Shown: positions 8,171 through 17,051 of the stretch, in pieces
Numbering within the stretch: the first letter of the stretch is position 1
Layout: each line of letters begins with the position of its first letter
Assembly: GCF_900105595.1 (NCBI RefSeq)
Contig: NZ_LT629784.1
Span: 3,348,001 to 3,412,000, forward strand
Direction: 5' to 3'
DNA from: Stappia sp. ES.058
GTDB taxonomy: Bacteria > Pseudomonadota > Alphaproteobacteria > Rhizobiales > Stappiaceae
DNA: 64,000 bases
Program-made: the position numbers and the translations under genes
Notes under the pieces: generated by a model
Database searches by the model: none
The model's input: only the letters and a program-made list of their open reading frames with translations
What the model was told of the DNA's origin: nothing

Positions 8171-9970
8171 TCAGCGCAGCGCGACAACCGGAAGCAGAAC
8201 GACCGCTGGGCCGTCGTCAAACCGGTCGGCCCGCGGCGCCGCGCCGGTGCCGGTGCCGGACCCGAACCGGTTGGCAAAAACGCTGCCGCCCGGCGAAAGC
8301 AACAGCTCCAGCCGGCGCTGATTGGGGTGCGACAAGGATGCGAACGTGCGGGTGCGGGTGGTCGCCGCGCCCGAAATCAACGCCGGCATCGAGCGATCCG
8401 GCAACGCCGCAAAAATCGCCAACGGGTCGCGAATGACGGGTGCGGGCAAACGGCCGGACACGGATCCGATCCGGGCGGGCGCGCCTTCAGCCGCGCTGCG
8501 GCGCCTGGGAACAGCGATGGCACCTGTCCCCCCGCCACCCGCAGAGGCGGTGACCGCCGGTGCATAGGCGAGCGTTGCGGCATTGAGATCCCCTTGCGGC
8601 TTGCGCGAGGGCTGCATCGCGCCCGTTGCAGCCGCAATCGCCGAAGCGCCATCGCCTGGAGCCGGACGCGGGAAGGCACCCGCGCCCGTCGGACCCTGAC
8701 GGAGTTCCGTCGTCTTCGGCAAGGGTGTCACGACGGGCGTGGCACTCGCCACCTGCACGGGCTGCCGGGCTTCGCTCACGGGCGGGGTCGGCTCGATGGC
8801 AGGAAGTCCGCTCGCAATCCGCTGAGCCTGAGCTTCAAGTGTTCCAGGGGCAACGGATCCCGAGGTTGCCGCCGCGACGATCGCAGCAAAACCGGCCGGT
8901 TTGGTTCGCGGGCGCACCTCCGCCACAACAATCGGATCGGTGGCTGTCGGCGCCGGCTCTTCGGCCGGTTCGGGACTGCGCACGCCGGGCGGCGCCTGCG
9001 ACGGAACCGGTGGCGGCGTGTTGGCCTGAACGAGGCGTGAGCGCAACGGAGCCGGCGGTGTGGGTGCCGAAGAGGTCTCTTCCTCTTCTTCTTCGTCGCT
9101 CGAGAAGATCCTAGCGATCAGACCGGGTGACCCGGATGTATTGGTGGTAGGCGGACGCGATATCCGACGGCCGGTGTCGGTGGAAATATCCGATGAATTG
9201 CGCCGGATCGGCTGGGGAGCCGCACTGGCGACGACCGTGGCACGCGACGACCCGCCGCTCTTCTTCCGTGCCAGCGCTTCCGCGTAGCGCGGCATTTTCT
9301 TGCCGTCTGTCGGGACGTGGATGGTATCGCCGCGCGGAAAGACCTTGACGAGCTGGCGACGCGTCATGCGCGGCCAGTGCCGCACGGATCCCGTATCCAT
9401 ATGAACGAAAGGCGTGCGCGATGTCGGATAGTAACCGACGCCTCCGACTTCCTTGCGCAATCCCAGCGCACGCAGCTTGGAGACATTCACGCCGGGAATG
9501 AAGAAGTCCATGGCGCGGCCGCGGGTGTGCTGGCTCTTCTTGGCGACCCCGCGCGACCGGCGGCGAAGCATGTTGTTGGTGGCCGGAGAGCGATAGCCCG
9601 AGACCACGTGGATCGCCTTGCTGGTTCCCGCTTTCTGGTAGACGTCCCAGACGAGATCGAACAGTTCGGGATCCATCTTGGTGATTTCGTTGCGGCGCCA
9701 ATCGCGGAGGAAGCGGTTCAACTCGCGCAGGCCCGACGACAGGTATCGGCCGTTCTTCTTGAACGTGATCGTCACGCGCTCGTGTGTGTGAGTGTTGTAA
9801 AGCTTCAGCGCACGCGTCTCGGCAGACGCCGGCGCGCTCGCAAGCGACAGCAGGGACACACACACCGCCAGCGCGATCGCTGCAAGCGAGCGTGTGCGAC
9901 GTCGCAGCCTGGAGAACAGTGCTTCAAGCAATGTCAGTCTCGCTAGTTTGTCGGCGGGATCGCCGAACAC
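8171..9970 (-). CDS. exported DUF882 (YcbK-like, M15-type peptidase fold) protein with long Pro-rich tail
   Basis: A 599-residue protein. Residues about 28-51 form a signal-like hydrophobic segment ending ASAPASAE. The DUF882 domain (about 53-205) follows, with HVVSGYRSPATN, SQHTRGRAMDF and PFVHMDTG. The His, Asp and His in the last two motifs match the zinc ligands of D-Ala-D-Ala-type M15 peptidases, so a cell-wall role is likely. The remaining ~390 residues are low-complexity, rich in Pro, Ala, Thr and Glu and probably disordered. The start is a GTG at 9970 with GGGGGG upstream; later starts are possible because the first 25 residues are not part of the fold. The next gene on the same strand, the L,D-transpeptidase, also acts on peptidoglycan. 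Confidence 0.82.
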   Translation of the reverse strand: MFGDPADKLARLTLLEALFSRLRRRTRSLAAIALAVCVSLLSLASAPASAETRALKLYNTHTHERVTITFKKNGRYLSSGLRELNRFLRDWRRNEITKMDPELFDLVWDVYQKAGTSKAIHVVSGYRSPATNNMLRRRSRGVAKKSQHTRGRAMDFFIPGVNVSKLRALGLRKEVGGVGYYPTSRTPFVHMDTGSVRHWPRMTRRQLVKVFPRGDTIHVPTDGKKMPRYAEALARKKSGGSSRATVVASAAPQPIRRNSSDISTDTGRRISRPPTTNTSGSPGLIARIFSSDEEEEEETSSAPTPPAPLRSRLVQANTPPPVPSQAPPGVRSPEPAEEPAPTATDPIVVAEVRPRTKPAGFAAIVAAATSGSVAPGTLEAQAQRIASGLPAIEPTPPVSEARQPVQVASATPVVTPLPKTTELRQGPTGAGAFPRPAPGDGASAIAAATGAMQPSRKPQGDLNAATLAYAPAVTASAGGGGTGAIAVPRRRSAAEGAPARIGSVSGRLPAPVIRDPLAIFAALPDRSMPALISGAATTRTRTFASLSHPNQRRLELLLSPGGSVFANRFGSGTGTGAAPRADRFDDGPAVVLLPVVALR

Positions 9971-10212
9971 CCGCCCCCCGTCGGACTGGTGTAGGCGAGC
10001 GAAGTTAAGAAGCCTTTACCGTATTCAAAAATGAGCGCAAATCGTGGCAAATACGCACCACATCCAAAAAATATCGAGAATTCCGGAAAAAGGTCGCTGC
10101 GGGCCGCCCCGCCAGGCACCGGACCGCAGCGTCGAAACGCATGAGATGCACGCAAAAACCGATGCCGTCCGGCAGGTTTCCCAACCGTGACTGGCTGCGG
10201 CGGGCGGCGCTC

Positions 10213-12165
10213 CTATCGATAAAGATCGTTCGACCCGCGCTGACGCAACCGGAAGACCTTGGCCCGCTGTTCCCGAATCGACAGCGTCTCGACGGTCTTC
10301 TTCGGAGCGGCGGACCGGCGCACAGCAGATGCGCGCTTTACCGGCGCCGCGACGGCGAACCTCTGCCACTCCTGCCAGCCCTCGATTTCGAGCGCTTTCG
10401 TCAGACGCGCGTTGTGACCATAAATGTCCGGTCGCCTCTGGAGGCGGCCGGCCTCATCCACATGGGCCGTGAAATAGGTCAGATGCACCGGAATGTGCCG
10501 CTTCAGATCGACCCGCTTCTCGCTGCCACCGATCATTTTCTTCAGGGCAGCCGCGTTCCACTGCGGATCGAGCTGCAACAGCGCATCGGCGAAAGCGAAA
10601 GGATCCTCGACGCGCACGCAGCCATGCGAGAACGCCCGGCGCGAGCGATTGAACAGCCGCTTCGACGGCGTGTCGTGCAAATAAACGGAGTGCTGGTTGG
10701 GAAACATGAACTTGATCCGGCCAAGAGCGTTTCCCGAGCCCGGACGCTGCCGGATCCGCACCGAGCGCAGGTTCACGCCCGTCCAGTCGATCGATGCCGG
10801 ACTGACCACGCGCCCGCCCGCCACGACCTCATAGTTGCGCCTCGCCAGATAGCCGGTCGGATTGGCCTGTATGGAGGGCAGCAGTTCCTGCGACGCGATG
10901 GAATAGGGAACATTCCAGTACGGATTGACGATCAGGTGATCCATCTCATCGGAAAACACCGGCGTCTGGTTCGCCGGCTTGCCGACCACGACCCGCGTTT
11001 CATAGACTTCGCGACCATCGCGAACGAGCCGTGCCTTGAATTCCGGAATGTTGACGAAAACGTGGAACGCGCCGAGGTCGCGCGGCAGCCACCGCCACCG
11101 CTCCATGTTGGCAATGATGTCGGAGATGGCCATGCCGTCGTCGGCGGTCGCATTCAGAGCAAGCAACGTGCGCGGTCCGACGATACCGTCGGCATGCAGC
11201 CCGTTTTCCGTCTGGAAGGCCAAGACGGCGTCCTTCAGACGCGCGTCGAAAAGCGTCGCATCGACAGCCGCCTCGACCGGCGCATCCGCTTCCCCGTCGA
11301 CGGGTGTCGTCTGCGAAACGACGGGCGCCTGAGCAGGCGTATCCGACACCGCTTCAGCCACCGGCGTTTCGGTGCGTTCGTCGGCAGCAAGCCCCATCCG
11401 CTCCCGCAGGATCGCAACCCGCGGGTCGCGCACGCCTTCCTTCAGGACCTTGCCGGCGGGCACGACCGGCGGCGCTGCATCCTCGGCGGACGCATTGCGC
11501 AAGGCGGCAAGCTTGCGGCGCAAGGCCTGAAAGCCGGCATGCGGCGGATTGAACCCGTCGAGAACAGCCACCGGGTCTGCACTTGATGAAAGCCTATCGA
11601 GAACGACGGACAGATCGGGGCGCTCCGGCGAAGCGGTGATGTAGCCGGACAGGCTCGAGGGCTCTACACGTCCGGCCTGGGCGTGCTCGGCGTAGGTCAG
11701 GAGTGCGGCCGACAGGGCGCGTTCGAAACGTGCTGCATCATCGACGTCGAGGCGGCCAACCTGACTGAGGAGATCCGAGGGAAGCGCATAGTCGCTCGCG
11801 GAAAGACCGTCTTCTTCGGCTCTCTCCATCCGCGCCACGAGCTTATAGGCGGTCAGGGTCGGCGCTCCGGTCTCCGTCCAGATCGGCTTGAAATTCCGCG
11901 CGGCATAAAAGCCGGCAACCGCCTTTCGGGTTGACTGCGTGAGATAGGAAACGTCCGCGTCCGGGTCACCCCGGGACGCCGTGTCTTCCAAAAGCATTTG
12001 GAGAGCCGTGACCGGCTTCGGTGTCACGATCGACCGCGTTTCGACCGGGTCGGACGCGGCTGAATCGGTTGTCGCCCATGCAGGGTCCCCGGAAACGGCA
12101 GCAAGGCCGAAAAATGCCCCGGCGAGCGAGGTACGCAAAAGGGCGGAGCGAAAATTCTTCGGCAT
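10213..12165 (-). CDS. L,D-transpeptidase, YcbB-like (scaffold + PG-binding + YkuD)
   Basis: A 650-residue periplasmic enzyme forming 3-3 peptidoglycan cross-links or attaching proteins to the wall. After a signal peptide (cleavage near AWA-TT, residue 31), residues about 55-300 form the scaffold region. A peptidoglycan-binding repeat follows near 310-340 (LKDAVLAFQTENGLHADG, GPRTLLALN). The YkuD catalytic domain spans about 365-535 with YLHDTPSK and SHGCVRVEDP; the nucleophile is Cys516 with His514. A ~240-residue lid-bearing architecture of this kind is typical of the YcbB class. The segment 225-300 is Ala/Pro/Glu-rich and poorly conserved in appearance. Start at 12165 is preceded by AGGA. 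Downstream lies the DUF882 gene, 242 bases away in the same direction. Confidence 0.93.
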   Translation of the reverse strand: MPKNFRSALLRTSLAGAFFGLAAVSGDPAWATTDSAASDPVETRSIVTPKPVTALQMLLEDTASRGDPDADVSYLTQSTRKAVAGFYAARNFKPIWTETGAPTLTAYKLVARMERAEEDGLSASDYALPSDLLSQVGRLDVDDAARFERALSAALLTYAEHAQAGRVEPSSLSGYITASPERPDLSVVLDRLSSSADPVAVLDGFNPPHAGFQALRRKLAALRNASAEDAAPPVVPAGKVLKEGVRDPRVAILRERMGLAADERTETPVAEAVSDTPAQAPVVSQTTPVDGEADAPVEAAVDATLFDARLKDAVLAFQTENGLHADGIVGPRTLLALNATADDGMAISDIIANMERWRWLPRDLGAFHVFVNIPEFKARLVRDGREVYETRVVVGKPANQTPVFSDEMDHLIVNPYWNVPYSIASQELLPSIQANPTGYLARRNYEVVAGGRVVSPASIDWTGVNLRSVRIRQRPGSGNALGRIKFMFPNQHSVYLHDTPSKRLFNRSRRAFSHGCVRVEDPFAFADALLQLDPQWNAAALKKMIGGSEKRVDLKRHIPVHLTYFTAHVDEAGRLQRRPDIYGHNARLTKALEIEGWQEWQRFAVAAPVKRASAVRRSAAPKKTVETLSIREQRAKVFRLRQRGSNDLYR

Positions 12166-12282
12166 AGTCGCGGATCCTGAACACGATGAGCGGACGATGA
12201 GGTGCCCGCGAAAGCTGCTGTCGCAAGGTTAACAAGCCTGTCAAAAACGGCCGATGCAAGTCACGCGAGGGTGATCGACGCG

Positions 12283-13899
12283 CTATTCGGCGGCGTCGGC
12301 ATCATCTGTTGCATCGAGGCCATAGTCCTTCAACTTTCGGTAGAGCGTCGAGCGACCGATAGACAACCTTCGCGCGACTTCCGTCATGCGCCCACTGTAG
12401 TGATCGATTGCCGTGCGGATCATGTCCGCTTCGATTGAATCGAGCGCGCGCACATGACCGTGATCGTCGAGACAGCGCAGGTATCCAAACGGGACCTGCC
12501 TGCCGGAGGGATCGCCGCCGGCGCCAATGGCGGGGTGGAAGGCGGAGGCAGTACCGACCTCATGGGCGGGGCCGGGGTCGGTTGGGAAACCGCTATCGAC
12601 GGACCGCGCAGCACGCGAAAGGTGATCCGGCCGCGGCGGCATACCGGCTCCTGACGATCCGATGGCGTCAGACGAGACCGATGCCGGCTGTCCCGGATCC
12701 TGTCCGACGCTTGCGAGCACCTGCGGAAAGTCGTCCATCCGCAAGTGATCACCTTCGCACAGGACGACCGCGCGAAACACCGCATTTTCAAGCTGGCGGA
12801 TATTGCCGGGCCAATCGTAGGCCTGAAGCATCGCCACCGCATCGGGCGCGACGGTGGTGATATGCGAACGCCCCTCCTCCGCGACGAAACGCGCCAGAAA
12901 ATGGCGCACGAGATCGGGAATGTCCTCCCGACGGTCGCGCAGCGGCGGCAACCACAGCGGAAAGACGTTCAGCCGATAATAGAGATCCTCGCGAAACTGC
13001 CCGTCCTTCACCAGATCGACGAGCCGCCGGTTGGTCGCCGAGATCAAGCGGAAATCGACCTTGACCGGACGCCGCGCGCCGATCGGATCGATCTCGCCTT
13101 CCTGCAGCGCACGCAAGAGCTTCACCTGGATGTCGGGCGGAAGTTCACCGACCTCGTCCAGAAACAGCGTTCCGCCATGCGCTTCCTGGAACTTGCCAAC
13201 GTGTTTTTCCACAGCACCGGTGAAGGCGCCCTTCTCATGGCCGAACAGAATCGATTCCACCAGATGCTCGGGGATCGCTCCGCAATTCACGGTGACGAAG
13301 GCGCGCGCGCGTCGTTCGCTCGTTCCCTGGATCGCGCGGGCGATCAGCTCCTTGCCCACACCCGACTCGCCCTCGATCAGCACCGGGATCTGTGAGTGTG
13401 CGGCCCGGCTGCCGACACGGATGACCCGCTCCATCGCCTCCGAGCGCGTCACGATATCGTCAAACGTAAAGGTGCCGCTCGACTGCTTGTGGATGCGGGT
13501 GATTTCGCCTTCCAGCGCCTTCATCTTCATGAAGGTGCGAATGGCGACTTCCAGCCGTTCCGGCGACACCGGCTTGACCACGAAATCCTGAGCGCCGGCA
13601 CGGATGGCGTTGACGGCGGCGTCGATGCCGGCGTGCGCGGTCTGCACGATGATCGGGATCGAGGAGCGCATCTCGCGAAGGCGCGCGATCACGCCCATGC
13701 CGTCGAGTTCGGGCATCACCAGATCAAGGATCAGGAGATCGATGTCGGCTCCGTCCGGTCCCGACAGGGCCTCGACCGCCTGCGCGCCGTTTTCAACCGT
13801 TCGCGAGCGATATCCGAAGCGCTTGACCGCTTCCTCAAGCAGCCGGCGCTGCACCGGGTCGTCATCGGCGATGAGAATGCGTCCGCTTGTCGGGATCAT
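12283..13899 (-). CDS. sigma-54-dependent response regulator (REC-AAA+-Fis)
   Basis: A 538-residue NtrC-type activator. The receiver domain (1-120) has ADDDP and phosphoacceptor Asp59 (LLILDLVMPELDG) plus the switch lysine in VVKPVSPE. The AAA+ domain has Walker A GESGVGKE (177-184), the sigma-54 contact loop GAFTGA (224-229) and Walker B GTLFLDEVGEL. The C-terminal Fis-type helix-turn-helix contains MTEVARRLSIGRSTLYRKL. A low-complexity linker of about 90 residues separates AAA+ and Fis parts, longer than usual. No histidine kinase gene is adjacent, so the signal and targets are unknown. The start at 13899 has GAAAGG upstream and matches the receiver fold. The gene is divergent from pepF. 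Confidence 0.92.
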   Translation of the reverse strand: MIPTSGRILIADDDPVQRRLLEEAVKRFGYRSRTVENGAQAVEALSGPDGADIDLLILDLVMPELDGMGVIARLREMRSSIPIIVQTAHAGIDAAVNAIRAGAQDFVVKPVSPERLEVAIRTFMKMKALEGEITRIHKQSSGTFTFDDIVTRSEAMERVIRVGSRAAHSQIPVLIEGESGVGKELIARAIQGTSERRARAFVTVNCGAIPEHLVESILFGHEKGAFTGAVEKHVGKFQEAHGGTLFLDEVGELPPDIQVKLLRALQEGEIDPIGARRPVKVDFRLISATNRRLVDLVKDGQFREDLYYRLNVFPLWLPPLRDRREDIPDLVRHFLARFVAEEGRSHITTVAPDAVAMLQAYDWPGNIRQLENAVFRAVVLCEGDHLRMDDFPQVLASVGQDPGQPASVSSDAIGSSGAGMPPRPDHLSRAARSVDSGFPTDPGPAHEVGTASAFHPAIGAGGDPSGRQVPFGYLRCLDDHGHVRALDSIEADMIRTAIDHYSGRMTEVARRLSIGRSTLYRKLKDYGLDATDDADAAE

Positions 13900-14085
13900 G
13901 TAGGTGCCGCGCCTTTCGGATCTCGCCCCTGTATCAATTCGGGTCACCGTAGCGCTCGAGCGGTAAACAAATCGTCCATCTTTTCCCCGATGCGCGCCCT
14001 CGGACACGATTGGACATTGCCCTCTCCCTGCAATCCACAATATCCAGAAGGAAAGCAAAACAGTCCAAGCCCCTTCGGAGACCGC

Positions 14086-15960
14086 ATGACATTCCCGCGC
14101 CATTGTCCGCTCCCCCTCGCTGCACGGCCGTTCATGACAAGGCCGGCCTTCGCCTCCGCAGGCCAGGGAGCCAGTACGCAGGACAACCTCGGAGAGCTGC
14201 CGGAATGGAACCTCGCCGATCTCTACCCGGCCCATGACGCGCCGGAGGTCGCCGCCGACATGACCCGCGCGACGACGGACGCGGCCGCCTTCGAGGACCG
14301 TTACAAAGGCCGGCTCGAGGACATGGCAAAACGCTCGGGCGCGGAACTGGCGACGGCGCTGAAGGAAATGGAGGCGCTTGAGGACCTGATGGGCCGCATC
14401 GCCTCCTACGCGGGTCTGTTTTATGCCGGCGACACAACCGACCCCGTGCGCCAGAAGTTCTACGGCGATGCGCAGGACAAGCTGACGGCGGCCAGCACGC
14501 ATCTGATTTTCTTCACGCTGGAACTCAACCGCATTCCGGACGCGGTTCTCGATGCCGCCACGCAGGATCCGGGTCTGGCGCATTATCGCCCCTGGCTCGA
14601 CGACATCCGCAAGGCGCGGCCCTATCAGCTCGAGGACCGCATCGAGCAGCTCTTCCACGAGAAGTCGGTGACCGGCGCGTCCGCCTGGAACCGCCTGTTC
14701 GACGAGACCATGGCCGGCCTGCGCTTCGACGTCGACGGCAAGGAACAAGCGCTGGAACAGACACTTACGCTGCTGCAGGATCCCGACGGCGCCGCCCGGA
14801 AATCCGCCGCGCAAGCGTTGGGCAAGACCTTCAAGGAAAACCTGTCGACCTTCACGCTGATCACCAACACGCTGGCCAAGGACAAGGAAATCTCCGACCG
14901 CTGGCGCGGGTTCGAGGACATCGCCGACAGCCGGCACCTGTCCAACCGTGTCGAGCGGGAGGTGGTCGATGCGCTGGTCGAGGCCGTGCGCGCCGCCTAT
15001 CCAGACCTGTCGCATCGCTATTATGCAATGAAGGCGAAGTGGTTCGGCAAGGACACCATCGACTACTGGGACCGCAACGCGCCGCTGCCCCTGGCCGACA
15101 GCCGCAAGATCCCCTGGGAGGAAGCCCGCGCGCTGGTGCTGGAAGCCTATGGCCGGTTCTCGCCGAAGATGGCCGACATCGCCGACGACTTCTTCGCCAA
15201 GGGCTGGATCGACGCGCCGGCCCGTCCCGGCAAGGCGCCAGGCGCCTTCGCCCATCCCACGGTGCCCAGCGCACACCCCTACGTGCTGCTCAACTATCAG
15301 GGCCGCACCCGCGACGTGATGACGCTTGCCCATGAGCTTGGTCACGGCGTTCACCAGGTGCTCGCCGCCCCCAACGGCGCGTTGATGGCCCCCACGCCGC
15401 TGACGCTTGCCGAAACCGCCAGCGTCTTCGGCGAGATGCTGACGTTCAAGGAGCTGCTGCAGACCGCGGAGACACCGGAGCGCCGCAAGATCCTGCTCGC
15501 CGGCAAGGTCGAGGACATGCTCAACACCGTCGTGCGCCAGATTGCCTTCTACAGTTTCGAGCGCAAGGTCCACGCCGCACGTCGCGAGGGAGAGCTGACC
15601 TCGCAGGCGATCTGCGATCTGTGGATGTCGGTGCAGGGCGAAAGCCTCGGGCCGGCGATCCGCTTCGGCGATGGCTACGAGACCTTCTGGGCCTATATCC
15701 CGCACTTCATCCATTCGCCCTTCTACGTCTACGCCTATGCCTTCGGCGACTGCCTGGTGAACTCCCTCTACGCCGTCTATGAAGGCGCGGAAGACGGTTT
15801 CCAGGACAAGTATTTCGCCATGCTGTCGGCGGGCGGCACCAAGCATCATTCCGAGCTGCTGGCGCCCTTCGGACTGGATGCCAGCGATCCGGCCTTCTGG
15901 TCGAAGGGCCTGTTGGTGATCTCCGGCTTCATCGACGAACTGGAACGGCTGGAGGGCTGA
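14086..15960 (+). CDS. pepF: oligoendopeptidase F (M3 family)
   Basis: A 624-residue zinc metallopeptidase that cleaves short peptides in the cytoplasm. The active site AHELGHGVHQ has zinc ligands His416 and His420 and catalytic Glu417, and the third ligand region ETASVFGEM lies about 25 residues on. Other M3B features are YVLLNYQGRTRDVMTLAHEL and FIHSPFYVYAYAFGD. Length agrees with the PepF family. Start at 14086 is preceded by CGGAG; the first 30 residues are variable, and Met at 14134 is an alternative. The stop codon overlaps the start of the DUF3445 gene (TGATG), implying translational coupling. Confidence 0.93.
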   Translation: MTFPRHCPLPLAARPFMTRPAFASAGQGASTQDNLGELPEWNLADLYPAHDAPEVAADMTRATTDAAAFEDRYKGRLEDMAKRSGAELATALKEMEALEDLMGRIASYAGLFYAGDTTDPVRQKFYGDAQDKLTAASTHLIFFTLELNRIPDAVLDAATQDPGLAHYRPWLDDIRKARPYQLEDRIEQLFHEKSVTGASAWNRLFDETMAGLRFDVDGKEQALEQTLTLLQDPDGAARKSAAQALGKTFKENLSTFTLITNTLAKDKEISDRWRGFEDIADSRHLSNRVEREVVDALVEAVRAAYPDLSHRYYAMKAKWFGKDTIDYWDRNAPLPLADSRKIPWEEARALVLEAYGRFSPKMADIADDFFAKGWIDAPARPGKAPGAFAHPTVPSAHPYVLLNYQGRTRDVMTLAHELGHGVHQVLAAPNGALMAPTPLTLAETASVFGEMLTFKELLQTAETPERRKILLAGKVEDMLNTVVRQIAFYSFERKVHAARREGELTSQAICDLWMSVQGESLGPAIRFGDGYETFWAYIPHFIHSPFYVYAYAFGDCLVNSLYAVYEGAEDGFQDKYFAMLSAGGTKHHSELLAPFGLDASDPAFWSKGLLVISGFIDELERLEG

Positions 15961-16940
15961 TGCCGGGCGGGATGGCAATTCGCGACGAGAGCGTGCACGC
16001 GCCCTTCGCGCACACGCCCTATGACGGCTCCTCGCAACCCTTCACCGTGGGACTGATGCCACTCGACCCGCGCGAGTGGATCGAGCCGGACCACCGTTTC
16101 GCCGAGCAGATGGCCGAAAAGGATCGCCTTTTCGCCGGAGCCGGAGAGGCTCCGGTGTTCCTGGCGGAACCGGACACACACGCGGCTCAGGCGGACGTGC
16201 TGGAAATGCTGCGAAGCTACCTGCCGGATCGGTTCCCCGAGCTCTACACACCGACGGCGACGGGCCTTCGCCTCACCGCGGCCGGGCACGACATCGATCT
16301 GGACACGTCCGGCGCGCCACCGCTCAAGACGGCGGCCCGGCTGGTGCAGGAAGATCTGGTGTTGATGCGCAAGGGCGACGATGGTTACCGCCTTGCGGCG
16401 GCCGCCTTGTGCTTTCCCTCATCCTGGTCGCTTGCGGAGAAGTTCGGCCAGTCGATGACCGGGATCCACGAGACCGTGCCGGGCTTCAATGGCGCGCGCA
16501 TGGGCATGATGGTGGCGCGGATTTTCGATAATCTGCCGGTGGATCGCCCGTCCTGGCGGCTCAACTGGTCGCTTTATTCCAGCCCCGAGCTGCACCAGCC
16601 CCGCGCCAAGCGCATCGACCCGCAGGCGAGCGACCCGACCCGCATGGACCACCGGACACTGGAGAGTGGTGCGGCGGAGTTTCCGCTCTTCGTGCGCGTC
16701 GAGCGCCAGACCCTGCGGCGCCTGCCGACAAGCGGCGACATCCTCTTCACCATCAAGGTGCATCACGACCCGGTCTCCGCCTTCGCCCGCCATCCAAACG
16801 GCGCGGACCTTGCCGAAGGACTGCGCGCACAACTGGAAGCCCTGAACCCCGACCAGCTCGCCTACAAGGGGCTGACCGGCGCCCGCGCGGCGATCATGGG
16901 CTTGCTGGACGATCTTGCGCGGATTGCCGGCAGGACGTGA
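15960..16940 (+). CDS. DUF3445 protein, heme-dependent oxidative N-demethylase-like
   Basis: A 326-residue protein of the DUF3445 family. It shows PFTVGLMPLDPREWIEPD near the N-terminus, ALCFPSSWSLAEKFGQ near 150 followed by HETVPGFN, and FTIKVHHDPV near 265. Characterised relatives are the alpha-subunit-like component of a heme-dependent oxidative N-demethylase acting on dimethylamine; many alphaproteobacterial members stand alone and their substrate is unknown. The His in IHETVPGFN is a plausible heme or metal contact (inference). The start overlaps the pepF stop; Met at 15972 with GGGCGGG upstream is an alternative. No reductase or dimethylamine genes are nearby. Confidence 0.83.
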   Translation: MPGGMAIRDESVHAPFAHTPYDGSSQPFTVGLMPLDPREWIEPDHRFAEQMAEKDRLFAGAGEAPVFLAEPDTHAAQADVLEMLRSYLPDRFPELYTPTATGLRLTAAGHDIDLDTSGAPPLKTAARLVQEDLVLMRKGDDGYRLAAAALCFPSSWSLAEKFGQSMTGIHETVPGFNGARMGMMVARIFDNLPVDRPSWRLNWSLYSSPELHQPRAKRIDPQASDPTRMDHRTLESGAAEFPLFVRVERQTLRRLPTSGDILFTIKVHHDPVSAFARHPNGADLAEGLRAQLEALNPDQLAYKGLTGARAAIMGLLDDLARIAGRT

Positions 16941-17051
16941 CCGGTGCCTGGTGTCCTGGCAATCCGGTATATGCTGGCGCGCGTAGATCCGTGAGACTGT
17001 GATCACACAACCTGCACCCGCCATTTCCCTTTCAACGGAGACCTCCAATCC

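Noticed and set aside
12283..15978. An open frame of more than 1200 codons on the minus strand through the response regulator and across pepF
   Set aside because: Only the part up to 13899 has family matches. The rest is antisense to pepF, an artefact of high GC at third positions.
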